DNA from: Planctomycetota bacterium
Lineage (GTDB): Bacteria; Planctomycetota; UBA1135
Length of the DNA stretch: 64,000 nt
NCBI GenBank assembly: GCA_004295085.1
Contig: SHNF01000002.1
Location: forward strand, 1 to 64,000
Direction of reading: 5' to 3'
Part shown: positions 9,323 through 18,054 of the stretch, piece by piece
How positions within the stretch are numbered: position 1 is the stretch's first letter
Layout: each line of letters begins with the position of its first letter
Translations under genes and position numbers: made by a program
Notes under the pieces: generated by a model
Told to the model about the DNA's origin: nothing
Databases searched by the model: none
Seen by the model: only the letters and a program-made list of their open reading frames with translations

Positions 9323-10242
9323 CCCGTACCGACTTCCACTTCCTGGCCTCACTCGCCCTGCTCCTGACCGGCGCCTGCTCTTCGCCGCCTCCGGAGCCCT
9401 ACTCCAGCGCCGACCTGGCGCCGGTGCACGAGCTGGCGCGGCAGGGGCAGTGGGACGAGGCCTGGAGCCGGATCGATGACATGAAACGCGAGTACTTCGA
9501 CCCGCTGGCGCAAGGCGAGTACAGCCTGCTGGCCGGCGACATCGCCTACCAGCGCGGCGACTGGGACGAAGCCATCCAGAACTACGAGCTGTACCTGCAG
9601 TTCCAGGGCCCGGCGGCGCAGTCTTCCGTGGTGGAGGCGCGCCTGTTCGAGATGGGCCTGGAGCTGATCGAGGGCCGCCGCCGGGCCTTCGGGATCTTCT
9701 CGGACCGCAGCCGCGGGGCCGCGTCCCTGACCAACCTGGCCATCTACTCCCCGCGCGGGCGCTATGCGGCCGAGGCGCTGGCGCAGGTCGGCGAGTTCCA
9801 CTACGAGAACCACTACTACCAGGAGGCGCGCGAGGACTATCAGTTGCTTCTGGTGTACCACCGCGATTCCGAGTGGGCCGATCTGGCGACGTTCCGGATC
9901 GGCATGTGCGGCTACCACCAGGTGGACGGTCCCTGGGTGGACGCCGGCCTGATCCAGCAATCCATGAACCAGCTCAAGGAGTACCTGAAGCAGTTCCCCT
10001 CCGGCTTGTACCTGCAGGAGGCGGAGCAGACGGTGGCGGAGCTGGAAGAGCTGTCGGCGCAGAAGGAGCTGCAACTCGGGGACTATTACCGCACCGTCGG
10101 CAACGTGCGCGGCGCGCGGCAGCATTACCGCGAGGCCTCCACACACAGCGGCACCCGGGCCGCGGAGCTGGCCCAGGCGCGCCTGCAGGGGCTGCCGCCG
10201 GAGGATCCGCCGCTGCCCGAGCCCGTGCTGGAGGACGCGTGA
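9319..10242 (+). CDS. BamD-like outer-membrane assembly lipoprotein (TPR)
   Basis: A 307-residue lipoprotein with signal 'FLASLALLLTGACSS' (lipobox LTGAC). TPR-like helical repeats such as 'GDIAYQRGDWDEAIQNYEL', 'VGEFHYENHYYQEAREDYQ' and 'QLKEYLKQFPSGLYLQEA' resemble BamD/YfiO, the essential lipoprotein of the beta-barrel assembly machine. The GTG start overlaps the recO stop. The neighbouring LptE-like gene supports an envelope-assembly role. BamD is the best match in layout, but a general TPR lipoprotein remains possible. Confidence 0.8.
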   Translation: MTRTDFHFLASLALLLTGACSSPPPEPYSSADLAPVHELARQGQWDEAWSRIDDMKREYFDPLAQGEYSLLAGDIAYQRGDWDEAIQNYELYLQFQGPAAQSSVVEARLFEMGLELIEGRRRAFGIFSDRSRGAASLTNLAIYSPRGRYAAEALAQVGEFHYENHYYQEAREDYQLLLVYHRDSEWADLATFRIGMCGYHQVDGPWVDAGLIQQSMNQLKEYLKQFPSGLYLQEAEQTVAELEELSAQKELQLGDYYRTVGNVRGARQHYREASTHSGTRAAELAQARLQGLPPEDPPLPEPVLEDA

Positions 10243-10736
10243 GCACCGGCCCCCGGATCCTGCTGTTCCTGGCGCTGGCCGGCGGCTGCGGCTACCGGGT
10301 CGTGGACCCGGCGGTGGGCGGCGGGCGCAGCATCGCCGTGCCCACGGCGGTCAACGACACCCGCTGGCGCGGCCTCGAAGCCACGCTGACCGATTTCCTG
10401 CGCCGCGACCTGCAGCGCCAGCTGGACCTGTCCCTGACCGGCTCCAGCGCCGATCTGCAGCTCCTCGCGGAGATCCGGGAGGTGGGCCGGCAGGCGCCGG
10501 TGCGCTCCGACAGCGGCGGCGCCGCGCTCGGCGCCAGCACCGTACAAGTGCACTGGCGGCTGCTGGACGCGGCCGGCCAGGAGCTGGCGTCGGGAACCTC
10601 GCAGCGCACCCTGGAATTCCGTCCGGACCAGCGCGAGAACCCTTACTCCGCCTTGACGGAATTGCTCGATGCCATGGCGGAACATGTCGTAATAGAAGTA
10701 GGCAGCGGCCTGTCCGCGTGGGCCGAGCAATCCTGA
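10239..10736 (+). CDS. LptE-like lipoprotein
   Basis: A 165-residue protein starting with GTG in a GTGA overlap. It has a short lipoprotein signal ending 'LALAGGCGYRV', the 'CGY(R/H)' start seen in many LptE proteins. A pattern such as 'SIAVPTAVNDTRWRGLEATL' then 'FRPDQRENPYSALTELLDAM' is typical of the LptE fold, which plugs the LptD barrel in lipopolysaccharide export. Sequence conservation in LptE is low, so the call rests on architecture and on the BamD-like neighbour. Confidence 0.75.
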   Translation: MSTGPRILLFLALAGGCGYRVVDPAVGGGRSIAVPTAVNDTRWRGLEATLTDFLRRDLQRQLDLSLTGSSADLQLLAEIREVGRQAPVRSDSGGAALGASTVQVHWRLLDAAGQELASGTSQRTLEFRPDQRENPYSALTELLDAMAEHVVIEVGSGLSAWAEQS

Positions 10737-10737
10737 G

Positions 10738-13014
10738 ATGAGCGAATCCATCCCCAAGCTACGCCGACCCGCGGATGGCAAGGAGGGCAAGCGGCCCTTC
10801 GGGCCGTTCCTGATCCTGGCCGTCGCCCTGCTCCTGCTGATCGTCCTGTACAACTCGGACCAGCCCACGCAGGACGTCAGCGAGGACCAGTTCTGGTACG
10901 AGCTGTACCAGGGGCACGTCCAGGACCTGCAGATCGAGGGACCGACCCGGCTGGCCGGCACCTTCACCGGCGCCGACCGGGGCAAGCCCGTGAAGTTCCG
11001 GGTCACGGTCCCGAACACCGGTGACCTGCACGAGCGCGTGCGCCAGCTGAGCGCCAAGCGCCTGGAGGAGTCGCTGGGCCTGTCCGCGTTCCTGCGCGGC
11101 GTGGAGCAGGGCGAGCTGCGGCCGGAGCGCGGCTACGCGCTGACGGTGTACAAGCCGGTGCAGCCGGAGCAGCCGTCGTCGCGGGAGCGCGAGGAACAGC
11201 GCTTCTTCGTGGACTACAGCGACAGCGAAGGCCGCCACTACGCCGAAGTGGTGGGCACCGACAACGAGCGCCTGAACATGCTGGCCCTCAGCCAGACCAT
11301 GCAGGGCGCCGGCGCCGCGGTGGAGCCGGTGGCCCTGGACCTGGTGCATCCGCTGTCCACCGAGGAAACCAACTCCATGTTGATGTATTTCCTCGGCACC
11401 CTGGGCCCGATCCTGCTGTTCGGGATCCTGTTCTGGTTCATCTTCATGCGCCAGGTGCGCGGCCAGGGCCAGGGCCTGCTGAGCTTCGGCCGCTCGCGCG
11501 CCGTGCTCTACAACAAGGAGAAGAAGACCGGCGTCACCTTCGAGGACGTGGCCGGCATCGACGAGGCCAAGGAGGAGGTGCGCGAGATCATCGAGTTCCT
11601 GCGCAACCCCACCAAGTTCCAGCGCCTGGGCGGTCGCATCCCGCGCGGCGTGCTGCTGGTCGGCCCGCCGGGCACCGGCAAGACGCTGCTGGCGAAGGCC
11701 ATCGCCGGCGAGGCCGGCGTGCCGTTCCTGAGCATCAGCGGCTCCGACTTCGTGGAGATGTTCGTGGGCGTCGGCGCCAGCCGCGTGCGCGACCTGTTCA
11801 AGCAGGCCAAGGACTCGGCGCCCTGCATCGTGTTCCTGGACGAGATCGACGCCGTGGGCCGCAAACGCGGCACCGGCATGGGCGGCGGCCACGACGAGCG
11901 CGAGCAGACGCTGAACGCGATCCTGGTCGAGATGGACGGCTTCGGCACCGACGAGGGCATCATCGTGTGCGCCGCCACCAACCGCCCGGACGTCCTGGAC
12001 CCGGCGCTGCTGCGCCCGGGCCGCTTCGACCGCCAGGTTGTCATCGATCTGCCCGACATCCGCGGCCGCGAGAAGATCCTGCAGGTCCACAGCCGCAAGG
12101 TCAAGCTCGGCACGCAGGTGGACCTGGGGGCCGTGGCCCGCGGCACGCCCGGCTTCTCCGGCGCCGAACTGGCGGCGCTGGTCAACGAGGCGGCCATCGG
12201 CGCGGTCATGAACGACCGCGACACCGTGACTCAGCCCGACCTGGAAGAGGCGCGCGACAAGGTCCTGTACGGCCGCCAGAAGCGCTCGCGTGTGATGGAT
12301 CCCGAGGACCGCAAGGTCTCGGCCTTCCATGAAGCCGGCCACGCGGTGGTCAACGCGCTGCTCCCGGACACGGAGCCGCTGCACAAGGTGACCATCATCC
12401 CGCGCGGGATGATGGGCGGCGCCACCATGTTCCTGCCCGAGCGGGACCGGCCGATCCCGAGCCGCAAGCGCGCGCTGGCCAGCCTGACTGTCAGCTTCGG
12501 CGGGCGCGTGGCCGAGGAACTGTTCTGCGGCGACATCACCGCCGGCGCCGCCAGCGACATCCGACAGGCCACGCACACCGCCCGCCTCATGGTCACCGAG
12601 TGGGGCATGAGCGAGCGCCTGGGACCGGTCAACTACGCCGACCGCACCGGCAGCGATTTCCTCGGCACGGAGATCGCCGTCGGACGGGACCACAGCGAGG
12701 CGACGGTGCGCGAGATCGACGAGGAAGTGCAACGCCTGCTGCTGGAGGCGCGCGAGCGCGCCAAGGACCTGCTCAGCAAGAACCCGCAGGCGGTGGAGCG
12801 GGTGGCGCAGGCCCTGCTGCACTTCGAGACCCTGCAGGGCGAAGAGGTGCACCGCCTGATCGAGGGTTGCAGCCTGGAGGAGCTGCGCAAGGAGGCGGCG
12901 GCGCCGTCGCAGACCGCGGCCGACCCCGCGAAGGCGGTCACGGACGGCGCGCGCCCGGCGCCCCGGTCCGGCAAGCTGCCGTACCCGGGAACCGAAGGCC
13001 TGTCGCCCGCCTAG
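10738..13014 (+). CDS. ftsH: ATP-dependent zinc metalloprotease FtsH
   Basis: A 758-residue membrane AAA+ protease that degrades misfolded membrane and regulatory proteins. Two transmembrane segments (about residues 20-38 and 215-238) flank an enlarged periplasmic domain. Walker A 'GPPGTGKT' is at 309-316, Walker B '[16 protein letters not shown]' follows, the second region of homology contains '[19 protein letters not shown]', and the zinc site HEAGH is at 531-535. It is longer than the usual 600-650 residues because of the periplasmic insert and a Pro/Ala-rich tail. Its ATG lies one base after the lptE-like stop. Confidence 0.97.
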   Translation: MSESIPKLRRPADGKEGKRPFGPFLILAVALLLLIVLYNSDQPTQDVSEDQFWYELYQGHVQDLQIEGPTRLAGTFTGADRGKPVKFRVTVPNTGDLHERVRQLSAKRLEESLGLSAFLRGVEQGELRPERGYALTVYKPVQPEQPSSREREEQRFFVDYSDSEGRHYAEVVGTDNERLNMLALSQTMQGAGAAVEPVALDLVHPLSTEETNSMLMYFLGTLGPILLFGILFWFIFMRQVRGQGQGLLSFGRSRAVLYNKEKKTGVTFEDVAGIDEAKEEVREIIEFLRNPTKFQRLGGRIPRGVLLVGPPGTGKTLLAKAIAGEAGVPFLSISGSDFVEMFVGVGASRVRDLFKQAKDSAPCIVFLDEIDAVGRKRGTGMGGGHDEREQTLNAILVEMDGFGTDEGIIVCAATNRPDVLDPALLRPGRFDRQVVIDLPDIRGREKILQVHSRKVKLGTQVDLGAVARGTPGFSGAELAALVNEAAIGAVMNDRDTVTQPDLEEARDKVLYGRQKRSRVMDPEDRKVSAFHEAGHAVVNALLPDTEPLHKVTIIPRGMMGGATMFLPERDRPIPSRKRALASLTVSFGGRVAEELFCGDITAGAASDIRQATHTARLMVTEWGMSERLGPVNYADRTGSDFLGTEIAVGRDHSEATVREIDEEVQRLLLEARERAKDLLSKNPQAVERVAQALLHFETLQGEEVHRLIEGCSLEELRKEAAAPSQTAADPAKAVTDGARPAPRSGKLPYPGTEGLSPA

Positions 13015-13021
13015 GGCTCGG

Positions 13022-13050
13022 ACTTCCATTCCGTGGCGGAATCGGGAAGT
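13022..13050 (+). terminator. Hairpin after ftsH
   Basis: A 12-bp stem (ACTTCC-ATTCCG pairing with CGGAAT-GGAAGT, two unpaired bases on the 3' side) with a 3-base loop lies 8 bases past the ftsH stop. There is no U-tract, so it may be an attenuator or an mRNA-stabilising element rather than a full terminator, since the operon appears to continue into folP. Confidence 0.4.
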
Positions 13051-13071
13051 GTGACTGCGTAAACTTGCTGC

Positions 13072-14199
13072 ATGGCGCTCCCGTGGCAGCTTCCGGGCTA
13101 CGAGCGGGAGCACCATGCCGTGCCGCTCGGAGGCGGCTGGTGGCGGGGTCCCGCGGCCCGCACCAGCACGTGTGAGCGCCGCCTACGGGAGTTGGGAGTC
13201 CTGCTGGGCCCGGAGCTCCAGGACGGAGCCTGCGGCTACCGGTTGCTGCCGGAGTTCGAGGGTCCCGGCGCGCGCGACGCAGCCGGGGATCCCGACCAGC
13301 CCGAGACCCGTGCGCACTGGATCGCCGCCCGGCTGGCTGCAGCGCTCGCCGCCGCCGGCACGCCGCCGCCGCCGCCGCAGTTCATGGCGGTCCTGAACCT
13401 GACACCGGATTCCTTCAGCGACGGCGGCGAGCTGCTGGCCCCGGGAGCCGTAGAAGCCGCCGCCGCGGCGCGCGTGGCGGAAGGCGCCCGCTGGTTGGAC
13501 CTCGGCGCGGAGAGCACACGCCCCGGCGCCACGGCCGTAGCCGTGGAAGTGCAGCTCCAACGCCTGCTGCCCGCCCTGCGCGCCGTGCGCGGCTGCGGGG
13601 CCCTCGTGTCCGTGGACACGCGCTCGGCCGCGGTGGCCGCCGCCTGCCTGGACTCCGGCGCCGCCATGATCAATGACGTGAGCGGCCTCGAGGACCCGGA
13701 CATGGGGCCGCTGCTGGCGCGGCACGGATGTCCGGTGGTGCTCCTGCACATGCGCGGCACGCCGGCCGACATGGCGCAGCGTGCCGGCTACCGCCACCTG
13801 CTGGGCGCGGTAGCGGACGAGCTGGCGGCGCGCGTGCACCGCGCGCTCGCCGCCGGCATCCGCCCGGCGCAGATCTACCTGGACCCCGGGATCGGCTTCG
13901 CCAAGACCGCCCAGCACAGCCTGGAGCTGATCGGCCGCCTCGGGGCCCTGCGCGCCCTCGGCTTCCCGCTGCTGGTGGGCCCGTCGCGCAAGTCCTTCCT
14001 GGGCGCCGTCCTGGGCGGCCGGCCGCCGCGCGAGCGCGACGGCGGCAGTGCCGGCGCGGCGGCCGTGTGCGCGGCGCAGGGGGCGGCCATCCTGCGCCTG
14101 CACCGCGGCGGAGCGGTCTGGGACGCGGTGCTGGTGGCCGCGGCGGCGGCGGCGGCAGCCCGCGCCGAAGTGGTGCCGCGCACGGAGGTGGCGGCGTGA
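13072..14199 (+). CDS. folP: Dihydropteroate synthase with N-terminal extension
   Basis: A 375-residue enzyme that joins p-aminobenzoate to dihydropterin pyrophosphate in folate synthesis. The catalytic domain starts at about residue 104 with 'FMAVLNLTPDSFSDGG' and includes 'LDLGAESTRPGA', 'VSVDTRSAAVAAACLDSGA', 'MINDVSGL', 'LLHMRGTPADM', 'LDPGIGFAKT' and 'VGPSRKSFLG'. The first about 100 residues are an extra segment ending in a Pro run and match no domain I recognise. The 57 bases upstream hold a hairpin. The stop overlaps cdaA as GTGA. Confidence 0.93.
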   Translation: MALPWQLPGYEREHHAVPLGGGWWRGPAARTSTCERRLRELGVLLGPELQDGACGYRLLPEFEGPGARDAAGDPDQPETRAHWIAARLAAALAAAGTPPPPPQFMAVLNLTPDSFSDGGELLAPGAVEAAAAARVAEGARWLDLGAESTRPGATAVAVEVQLQRLLPALRAVRGCGALVSVDTRSAAVAAACLDSGAAMINDVSGLEDPDMGPLLARHGCPVVLLHMRGTPADMAQRAGYRHLLGAVADELAARVHRALAAGIRPAQIYLDPGIGFAKTAQHSLELIGRLGALRALGFPLLVGPSRKSFLGAVLGGRPPRERDGGSAGAAAVCAAQGAAILRLHRGGAVWDAVLVAAAAAAAARAEVVPRTEVAA

Positions 14200-15095
14200 T
14201 CCCGCTGGCCCTGCAGATCCGGCGCGAGCACGTGCAGGCCATCATCGAGATCGCCGTGCTCGCCGGCTGCATCTACGCCGTGCTGCGCTTCCTGCGTGGA
14301 ACCCGGGGCTTCGGCGTCCTGCGCGGGCTTGCGTTCTTCCTGGTGACCCTGGCCGTGGCCCTGTTCGCGCTCAGCCAGTACCCCGGCGTGCCGGTCCTCA
14401 CGGAGATCCTGCGCCTGGTGGCGCCGTGGCTGTTCCTGGTCCTGGTGATCCTGTTCCAGCCGGAGCTGCGCCAGGGCATCTCCCGCTTCGGCACCACGCC
14501 CTTGACGCGCGTGCTGCCGCTGGGCAGCCGCCCGGCGGAGAGCCGCCGGGCGCTCGCGGAGGTGGCGGCGGCGGTGCGGCGCATGGCCAAGGAGCGCATC
14601 GGCGCCCTGATCGCCTTCGAGCGCGCGGTGCCGCTCTCCCCGTACTACGACAGCGCGGTGCGCATCGACGCCCCGGTGTCTGCCCTCCTGCTGGAAAGCC
14701 TGTTCTTCCCGGGCAATCCGCTGCACGACGGCGCGGTGGTGATCCGCGGCGATACCGTGGTGGCTGCGGCCGTGCTGCTGCCGCTGACCGAGAATCCGGA
14801 AGTGCAGCACCGTCTGGGCACGCGCCACCGGGCCGCCTTGGGACTGACGGAGGAGACCGACGCCGTGACCATGGTGGTGAGCGAGGAGACCGGCCAGATC
14901 ACCTTGTGCGCCGGCGGGCGCATGTACCGCAACATTCCCTTCGACGAGCTGGAGACGCGCCTGGCCGAGCTGTTGCGCTCGCGCTGGGAAGGACCGCGGG
15001 AAGGCGGCGGCGCCGGCCCGCCGGCCTCCTCCCCGGCTGATTCCGGCGAGCATCCGGCGCTGCGCGGGTCTCCCGAGGAGGCGGCGGCGCCGTGA
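14196..15095 (+). CDS. cdaA: Diadenylate cyclase CdaA
   Basis: A 299-residue membrane enzyme that makes cyclic di-AMP from two ATP. Three transmembrane segments lie in residues 10-95, followed by the DAC domain. The catalytic motifs DGA (residues 178-180, in 'PLHDGAVVIRG') and RHR (210-212, in 'LGTRHRAALG') are both intact. A Pro/Gly-rich tail follows. Position upstream of a YbbR-like gene and glmM matches the widespread cdaA-cdaR-glmM cluster, in which CdaR and GlmM modulate the cyclase. Confidence 0.95.
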   Translation: MIPLALQIRREHVQAIIEIAVLAGCIYAVLRFLRGTRGFGVLRGLAFFLVTLAVALFALSQYPGVPVLTEILRLVAPWLFLVLVILFQPELRQGISRFGTTPLTRVLPLGSRPAESRRALAEVAAAVRRMAKERIGALIAFERAVPLSPYYDSAVRIDAPVSALLLESLFFPGNPLHDGAVVIRGDTVVAAAVLLPLTENPEVQHRLGTRHRAALGLTEETDAVTMVVSEETGQITLCAGGRMYRNIPFDELETRLAELLRSRWEGPREGGGAGPPASSPADSGEHPALRGSPEEAAAP

Positions 15096-15562
15096 CCCGC
15101 TGGTGGCGCTGGCTGTTCGACGACCTGGGCAACAAGGGCCTGGCCGTGGCCCTGGCCGCGGGCGTGTGGTGGCTCATGCAGGTCAAGATCGAGCTGCGCC
15201 AGGAGCACAGCTTCCTGGTCGTGGCCACGCACTCCGGCGCGGCGCCCTCGCCGCAGGAGCTGCACAACACGGTGCGCATCCAGGTGCCCGAAGGCTGGAA
15301 GCTGGTCACGCCGGCGCCCGGCTCGCAGCTGCGCTTCGTGTTCTACGGGACCCGTGCCCAGCTCAACCACTTCTTCGGTTCCTACTGCACCGCTGCGTAC
15401 CGGCCGCCGCAGCCGCCGGAGCAGGCCACATCCTTCGAGGACATCATGGAGGCCGGTGAGCTGGACTGGATGCGGTCGCGCGAGGCGCAGCAGCTCCTGG
15501 ACGTGGACGACGTCTATCAGAACGAGCTGCGCCTGGAGCTAGTGCGGGCCGTCCATGAGTGA
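15092..15562 (+). CDS. YbbR/CdaR-position membrane-anchored protein
   Basis: A 156-residue protein with one N-terminal transmembrane segment ('GLAVALAAGVWWLMQV') and a beta-rich extracytoplasmic part ('HNTVRIQVPEGWKLVTPAPG'). By place and layout (GTGA overlap with cdaA, then glmM) it corresponds to the CdaA regulator CdaR/YbbR. It is much shorter than the four-domain Firmicutes protein, holding at most one YbbR-like repeat. The functional link to c-di-AMP control is an inference from context. Confidence 0.65.
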   Translation: MTRWWRWLFDDLGNKGLAVALAAGVWWLMQVKIELRQEHSFLVVATHSGAAPSPQELHNTVRIQVPEGWKLVTPAPGSQLRFVFYGTRAQLNHFFGSYCTAAYRPPQPPEQATSFEDIMEAGELDWMRSREAQQLLDVDDVYQNELRLELVRAVHE

Positions 15563-16946
15563 GCCGCTGTTCGGCACCGACGGAATGCGCGCCAGGGCGG
15601 GCGAGGAGCCGCTGACCCCGCCGACCCTGGCGCGGCTGGGCCGGATCCTGGCCGAGCGCGTGCGCGCCGGTCTCCCGGGCGCGACGCCGGCCGGCGCCCA
15701 GCGGCCGGGCGGCAGGCCGCCGCGCGTGCTGCTGGGACATGACGGGCGCGAGAGCGGCGAGACCCTCGCGGCCGCCCTGAGCCGCGGGCTCAACCAGGGC
15801 GGCGTGGACGTGGAGGTCCTGGGCCTGGCGCCCACGCCGGCCATCGCCTACCTGACCAGTGCCGGGCCTTACGCCGCCGGCATCGTGGTATCGGCTTCGC
15901 ACAATCCGGCCGCAGACAACGGCGTGAAGCTGCTCGGCCCCGACGGCGGCAAGATCCCGGACGCGCTGGAGCGCGAGCTCGAGCGCGAGCTGGTCGGGGC
16001 CGCCCCTTATCCGCGCGTCACTCCGGCCGGCAGCCTGCGGCGCAACAAGCGCCTGCTCGGCGACGTGTTGGCCTGGTACCGCAACAGCGCCTTCCCGCGG
16101 CTGGATCTGCGCGGCTGGCGCGTGGCCTTGGACTGCGGCAACGGCGCCTACAGCCAGCTCGGGCCGCGCATCCTGCGCGCGTTCGGCGCCGAGCTGCGCG
16201 TGCTGCACGACAAGCCCGACGGCCGCAACATCAACGATGGCTGCGGCGCCTTGTTCCCGGAGGAAGTCGCGCGCGCCACGCGCGAGCACGGCTGCGTCGT
16301 CGGCCTCACGGTGGACGGCGACGGCGACCGCGGCCTGCTCGCCGACGGCGCCGGGCGCGTGCTGGACGGCGACGCCCTGCTGGCCGGCCTGGGAACCCAC
16401 CTGCTGCGCCACGGGCGCCTGCCGCAGCGGACGGTGGTGGCCACGATCATGAGCAACCTGGCGCTGGAGCGCCACCTGGCCGCCGCCGGAGGCCAGCTGC
16501 TGCGCGTGCCGGTGGGCGATCGCAACGTGGCCGCGGCCATGCGCGCCGGCGGCTACCGCCTGGGCGGGGAGAAATCCGGCCACCTGCTGTTCGGACCGGA
16601 ACACGGCTACCGCGGCGACGGCATGTACAACCTGCTGCGCGTGGTCGCGGCCGTGCAGGAGGACGGGCTGGCGATGGAGCGCTTCGGCGCGGGCTACCGC
16701 GATCTTCCCCAGCAGCTCGTGAACGTGCCCGTGACGCGGCGCGTGCCCCTGGAGCAGCTGCGCAGGCTGCAGGCCGCGGTCGCGGCGCTGGAGCGGGAGC
16801 TGAACGGCGCCGGGCGCGTGGTCGTGCGTTTTTCCGGAACGGAGCTGCGCCTGCGCCTCATGGTGGAAGCAGACAGCGAGCTGCAGGTGCGCTCGGCGCT
16901 GGAGCGCCTGCAGCAGGCCGCCGCGGCCGACGGAATCCTGGCGTGA
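15555..16946 (+). CDS. glmM: Phosphoglucosamine mutase
   Basis: A 463-residue enzyme that converts glucosamine-6-phosphate to glucosamine-1-phosphate for peptidoglycan and LPS precursors. It starts 'SEPLFGTDGMRARAG'. The phosphoserine loop is 'VVSASHNPAADNGVK' (about 112-126), the metal site is 'LTVDGDGDRGLLAD', the sugar loop is 'GGEKSGHLLFG' and the phosphate site is 'VVRFSGTELRLRLMVE'. It overlaps the upstream gene by 8 bases. All catalytic regions are intact. Confidence 0.95.
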   Translation: MSEPLFGTDGMRARAGEEPLTPPTLARLGRILAERVRAGLPGATPAGAQRPGGRPPRVLLGHDGRESGETLAAALSRGLNQGGVDVEVLGLAPTPAIAYLTSAGPYAAGIVVSASHNPAADNGVKLLGPDGGKIPDALERELERELVGAAPYPRVTPAGSLRRNKRLLGDVLAWYRNSAFPRLDLRGWRVALDCGNGAYSQLGPRILRAFGAELRVLHDKPDGRNINDGCGALFPEEVARATREHGCVVGLTVDGDGDRGLLADGAGRVLDGDALLAGLGTHLLRHGRLPQRTVVATIMSNLALERHLAAAGGQLLRVPVGDRNVAAAMRAGGYRLGGEKSGHLLFGPEHGYRGDGMYNLLRVVAAVQEDGLAMERFGAGYRDLPQQLVNVPVTRRVPLEQLRRLQAAVAALERELNGAGRVVVRFSGTELRLRLMVEADSELQVRSALERLQQAAAADGILA

Positions 16947-17581
16947 GCCGCCAGGGCGGAGCCTGGCTGGCCCTGGAGCTTTCCGGGCCCCTGTCCACGC
17001 TCGCGGTCAGCACGGCCGAGGGCGACCTGGAGCGGCGCTTCTCCGGAGAGCGCGGGCGCGCGCTCCTGGCCGAGGTCGAGGCCCTGCTGCGCGACGCCGC
17101 GGTCGCGCGCGCGGCCCTCGCCGGCATCGTGGTCGGCACCGGACCGGGCTCCTACACGGGGCTGCGCATCGCCTGCGCCGCGGCCCGCGCCCTGGGCTTT
17201 GCGCTGCACACGCCGGTCGTGGGGCTCAGCAGCTTCCAGGCGGCGGCGCTCGCCGGGCCCGAGGGCGAGGACCTGCACCTGGTCCTCGACGCCTATCGTG
17301 ACGAGGTCTATCACGCCTGCTACCGGCGCCTGGGCGGCTTTCCGCAGCCGCGCACTCCGCCGCGCCTGCTCAGCCGCGGGGCAGCGGCGGCCGTGGTGCC
17401 GGCCGGGTCGTGGCTGCTCGGCGATCCCGGCCTGTGCGCAGCACCGGTGCGCCTGCTGGCGCCGCAGCTGGCGCCGCGCGCGGCCGCACTGCTGGAGCTG
17501 CTGCGCCTGGGCGGCAGCCTGGAGCCGGCCACGCCCCTCTACTTACGCGCCGCCCTGCCCAGGACGGCGGCCCGGGAATGA
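16943..17581 (+). CDS. tsaB: tRNA threonylcarbamoyladenosine protein TsaB
   Basis: A 212-residue ASKHA-fold protein, the partner of TsaD in making t6A37 on ANN-decoding tRNAs. The signature 'GIVVGTGPGSYTGLRIACA' is unmistakable. The GTG start overlaps the glmM stop (GTGA). It is the last gene of the ten-gene operon and is followed after 5 bases by a symmetrical hairpin. Confidence 0.93.
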   Translation: MSRQGGAWLALELSGPLSTLAVSTAEGDLERRFSGERGRALLAEVEALLRDAAVARAALAGIVVGTGPGSYTGLRIACAAARALGFALHTPVVGLSSFQAAALAGPEGEDLHLVLDAYRDEVYHACYRRLGGFPQPRTPPRLLSRGAAAAVVPAGSWLLGDPGLCAAPVRLLAPQLAPRAAALLELLRLGGSLEPATPLYLRAALPRTAARE

Positions 17582-17586
17582 AACCG

Positions 17587-17623
17587 CCCCGCCGTCCGGC
17601 CGGCTTGCGGGCGGACGGCGGGG
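17587..17623 (+). terminator. Bidirectional hairpin between convergent tsaB and histone genes
   Basis: A perfect 12-bp inverted repeat (CCCCGCCGTCCG / CGGACGGCGGGG) with a 13-base loop fills most of the 61 bases between two convergent genes. It has no strong U-tract on either side, but its position fits a shared terminator. Confidence 0.7.
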
Positions 17624-17642
17624 CGTGCGGACGGCGCTCGAA

Positions 17643-17855
17643 TTAGAGATCCTGCGGGCGCACGGTCTTGCGGCCGTTCGCCAGCGCGCGTTCCTCCGCG
17701 GCGGCGATGGCCCGGCGCACGTGACTGTCCAGGGCCGAGTAGAAGTCGCTGGCGACGTTGCACTTCTTGACCGCGGCCTTGGTGCGGCTCTTGGAGATGA
17801 TCATGTTGTCGCCGGTAGCGGGCTTCTTCGTCGTCATCTTCTTCTTGGCAGCCAT
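17643..17855 (-). CDS. Bacterial histone (histone-fold DNA-binding protein)
   Basis: A 70-residue protein with a Lys-rich tail (first 17 residues) followed by a single histone fold: 'MIISKSRTKAAVKKCN', then a helix 'SDFYSALDSHVRRAIAAAE' and 'RALANGRKTVRPQDL' at the very C-terminus. The ending NGRKTVRPxDL is the hallmark shared by archaeal and bacterial histones such as Bd0055 of Bdellovibrio. It should dimerise and bind or coat DNA. The ATG is preceded by AGGA about 10 bases upstream. It is a monocistronic gene divergent from the exported-protein gene. Confidence 0.87.
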   Translation of the reverse strand: MAAKKKMTTKKPATGDNMIISKSRTKAAVKKCNVASDFYSALDSHVRRAIAAAEERALANGRKTVRPQDL

Positions 17856-18054
17856 GGGCTTTGGATTCCTGTTTTCGATTGAGACGGGGGTCGAGATCGG
17901 AGTCCGATTCCGGCCCGGAAGCGTTGGCGCAGGGGGACCGTCCTCGGGGTTGGGCTGGAAACGGCGAAAAACGCCGTTCCCTGGCGGATTGGAGCGGATC
18001 AGGCCGCTGGAGTCAAACGCAAAGTGGCGTTTTTCCGGCGAGAACAGGGGTCTT
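17856..18054. promoter_or_regulatory. Divergent intergenic region with two small inverted repeats
   Basis: This 199-base region must hold the promoters of the histone gene (minus) and the exported-protein gene (plus). It contains AACGGCG-5-CGCCGTT (17960-17978) and AAACGC-6-GCGTTT (18015-18032), which share an AACG/CGTT core and could be operators. I could not identify good -35/-10 boxes in either direction. Confidence 0.4.

Noticed and set aside
10759..13116. 785-residue minus-strand frame over ftsH
   Set aside because: It is antisense to an obvious FtsH and has no recognisable domain.
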